A DNA stretch of 20,220 nucleotides, taken from Euprymna scolopes (lineage: Eukaryota > Mollusca > Cephalopoda > Sepiida > Sepiolidae). The notes beneath the pieces were generated by a model that made no database searches, was not told the origin of the DNA, and worked only from the letters and a program-made list of their open reading frames with translations. Within the stretch, counting starts at the first letter, position 1, and every line of letters begins with the position of its first letter. The position numbers were made by a program, and so were the translations under genes. Below are positions 18,317 through 20,220 of the stretch, one piece after another. The DNA is taken from positions 71,588,202 through 71,608,421 of the forward strand of contig CM044509.1 of the NCBI GenBank assembly GCA_024364805.1, written 5' to 3'.

Positions 18317-18564
18317 TTACTTAAGAGGACGGTTCATCAGGAATTTGTTTATGTTGGACTTGAATACATCCAGGTTGTAGTCAGGTGGAAAACAGGCAAA
18401 CGGAACAGAGTTCCACATGCGTGCACTTCTAAGAAAGAAGCTTTGTTCATGAAATTTACGTTTTGGTTTTGGTACAGATAAAGAGTGGGGAAAATTTTTG
18501 ACAGGCTCACAACGACTCTCCTGTGGGAGAGAGATTGCAGGGAAGAGAAAAGGGCATACCCCAC
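18317..18564 (-). pseudogene. LINE-B C-terminal domain (frameshifted)
   Basis: Two frames together show the family's C-terminus: LQSLSHRRVVVSLSKIF in one frame (18500-18564), then SARMWNSVPFACFPPDYN and NKFLMNRPLK in another, ending at a stop at 18317-18319. The frame changes between about 18430 and 18500. The sequence matches the LINE-A RTARLWNSIPDHCFP block, confirming homology of the two 3' ORF ends. Confidence 0.75.
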
Positions 18565-18627
18565 TAAGCCACGAAGCCTATTTTGTACTCCGTCAAGGCA
18601 GGATATGCTGTTTTTAGCAGCTCCTGT

Positions 18628-18852
18628 CTAGATGTGGCAGCAGTACTCCGTCCTTGGACATACTTGGCTTTTATATAGATAGAGAATTGCATCATCAGTG
18701 AGATATCTTCTGGAGCGGTAGAAAGAACCTACCATTTTTCCAACGACCTTGGCAACGAACTTGATGCACGTGTTCCATTTCATGTCAGGAGTAAAGGTCA
18801 AACCCAGAAGCTTATCAAAACATGGAGCGTCCCCTAGACGAGAGCCATTCAT
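18628..18852 (-). pseudogene. LINE-B post-palm RT segment (broken)
   Basis: Readable as LLGLTFTPDMKWNTCIKFVA, then VGSFYRSRRYLTDDAILYLY and CPRTEYCCHI, the thumb/connection part of CR1/jockey-type RT. It is directly comparable with LINE-A NNYIEGIARATARKVGS and RPCMEYCCHIW. The open frame stops right after YCCHI at 18628, and the homology picks up in another frame beyond. The YADD motif lies about 180 bp upstream on the minus strand. Confidence 0.8.
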
Positions 18853-19553
18853 TTCAATTGATGCCAGATAGGGATCAGAGTGTTGATGATGTAATGATAG
18901 GAGCTTGATGCATTAAAAGTAACCAGCTACTTCTTCCCTCACTGTACCACGCGCTCAAGATCAGCGGAGAGAGAATCAGAGAGAACTTTGTCATTTACAG
19001 CCTTAGATGTTTTGCCATAGATAGTCGTGTCATCAGCATAGATCTCAACGAATGATTAAAGTATGTGTTTTGGGAGATCATTGATTTAGATCAGGAAGAG
19101 AGTTGGGCCCAGGATGGACCACTGAGGGACTCCAGCATTAATACTGTGGGCCTCTGATTTCTGCCCATCAACTACTACTCTTATGAACTTATCAGAGAGA
19201 AAGGATTTAATGATTGAGAAAACATTTCCAGTTATACCGTAGCTGGAAATCTTGTGAAGTAGGCGTTTATGTCATACCTTATCGAAGGCCTTTGATATGT
19301 CAAGAGCAATTGCCCTAGAAAGGAACCCTTTATCGAGAGAAACTAATCATATGAAATATAACCGTTAGCACGTCTGCCATAGATCTTGCAGAACGGAAAC
19401 CATATTGCATGTCACTAAGAGGTTATTTCTGCTGAGGTGGTTGACTACTCTTCTATTTAATATGGATTTCATCAACTTACTCATGACACACAGGAGACTT
19501 ATTGGTCTGTACTGAGAGGAAGATTACTTATCACCTGAATTCTTAAATACAGG

Positions 19554-19748
19554 TCATACAGATAAGGTTTTCCAGGGTGTTGGGAAGCACTTCTCCTTAA
19601 GGCAACGCTTAAACAGTTTTGTAAGTATGCGGGCAAGTTCTGGTTGAAGCTTTTTCAGCACTATAATTGGAATGCCGTCAGGGCCAGTTGCTTTACTGGA
19701 ATCAAGGTTCTTGATTTGTTTGATGACCTCACGCACAGATATTTGCAT
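19554..19748 (-). pseudogene. LINE-B RT, N-terminal fingers (partial)
   Basis: The 64-residue open stretch includes IKNLDSSKATGPDGIPIIVL, then KLQPELARILTKLFKRCLKE and CFPTPWK. This is the entry region of the LINE RT domain. The first Met (19748) is internal, and the protein continues upstream on the minus strand (EQWLGS...FWQIANRIL near 19940). The frame is lost just after TPWK. On the other side of the break the RT continues through the motif A segment near 19290. Confidence 0.8.
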
Positions 19749-20109
19749 GCTGCATAACGTGTTGTCTGTTATAGGAGGAAATACGGGGAGTTGATGGCCT
19801 TTGTCGCATAGGGTAGAATTAGCTGCAAAGTTCTTGGGAAATAGTTTGGCCTTGTCTAATGCTGACGAGATGACCTCAGGTTCATTGATGATGGTTAAGA
19901 TAGAACGAATGCTTCTGTTCAGGATCCTGTTTGCTATTTGCCAAAACTGGTGGGAACCAAGCCACTGCTCAGCTACTTTGGGTTTAACGGACTGAGCATA
20001 TAGCCCGCTTTCATTTTTTATTACTCTTTCACGGTGGTTGCTGGCAGTCCTGAAAGCAGTTTTAGTCTCAGTGCATCTATTACGTTGGTAGCTATGGAAA
20101 AGATTATGT

Positions 20110-20220
20110 GTCTCCTGTGTGACATGAGTAAGTTGCTGAAATCCATATTAAATAGAGAAGTAGTCAACCACCTCAGTCGAAGCACATTCTGGGGAGAACC
20201 ATGACTGGCTGTAAGGTTTT
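20110..20220 (+). repeat. Inverted copy of LINE-B RT segment
   Basis: Positions 20110-20176 are the reverse complement of 19432-19498 with about 92% identity, including ATTTAATATGGATTTC and GAGGTGGTTGACTAC. The plus strand here reads MSKLLKSILNREVVNHLS, in LINE sense. After about 20178 the match ends and 42 unassigned bases reach the window edge. Confidence 0.85.

Larger units (their letters stand above)
18196..20109 (-). mobile_element. LINE-B non-LTR retrotransposon (CR1/jockey-type)
   Basis: The minus-strand order is pre-RT region (about 20105 to 19760), RT, C-terminal domain, a stop at 18317-18319 (NKFLMNRPLK then stop) and a ~120-bp 3' UTR down to about 18196. RT landmarks are SSKATGPDGIP (19680s), motif A LDISKAFDK (19279-19305) and YADD (19029-19040). 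It is a cousin of LINE-A with a different 3' UTR. The coding frame is interrupted repeatedly. The orientation of LINE sequence flips at about 20110, so the true 5' limit is unclear. Confidence 0.85.

Overview
The window looks like intergenic DNA from an invertebrate animal genome, arthropod- or mollusc-like. It is AT-rich, full of (TA)n tracts, and built almost entirely from nested, decayed transposable elements. I found no host protein gene, no complete tRNA or rRNA gene, and no prokaryotic feature. The species cannot be fixed from the sequence alone.

Layout. 1-5409: minus-strand remnant of a Ty3/Gypsy LTR retrotransposon. RNase H, RT and gag regions are recognisable, with a T/CT-rich 5' region and a candidate LTR edge at 5409. 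A 5'-truncated LINE (LINE-A, 1774-3013, also minus strand) sits between its pol and gag regions. 5410-5969: nothing recognisable. 5971-7379: Helitron-like units joined head to tail. One 3' terminus (hairpin + CTAG) is followed immediately by the TC start of the next unit, and the first unit carries a tRNA-like B box. 7380-8884: Tc1/mariner element, minus strand, with two direct-repeat sites in its surviving terminus (IR/DR layout). Its transposase gene is split by a 5'-truncated LINE fragment encoding a restriction-like endonuclease tail (8045-8515), and the element stops at the Helitron edge, at the second catalytic Asp. 8885-9015: (TA)n. 9016-9342: hAT-like MITE with TIRs. 9437-10838: strongly decayed plus-strand retroelement combining a reverse transcriptase with a GIY-YIG-like tail (Penelope-like by domain content). 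11045-11167: inverted repeat with a (TA)n core. 11772-12308: inverted-repeat MITE. 12847-13376: tandem 165-182 bp repeats ending in a plus-strand Helitron 3' terminus. 13377-13430: (TA)n. 13431 onward: a minus-strand Helitron 3' terminus facing it.

13771-14842: one repeat module present three times (direct, inverted, direct). The third copy is interrupted by a 346-bp SINE-like retroposon with a 7-bp target-site duplication, and the first copy supplies the empty site. 14950-15943: foldback-type element with nested inverted repeats, a 16-bp hairpin and a ~97-bp minisatellite. 16526-16601: (TA)n. 17095-18195: degenerate ~75-80 bp tandem array interrupted by a second LINE-A tail. 18196-20109: minus-strand LINE of a related lineage (LINE-B), cut by the window edge. 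A ~67-bp piece of its RT reappears in inverted orientation at 20110-20176.

There are no operons or co-regulated genes. The information here is insertion order and element architecture. The most unusual points are the head-to-tail Helitron junction, the tail-to-tail Helitron ends across one (TA)n tract, the Helitron/Tc1/LINE stack, the retroposon with its internal empty-site control, and the modular foldback element.
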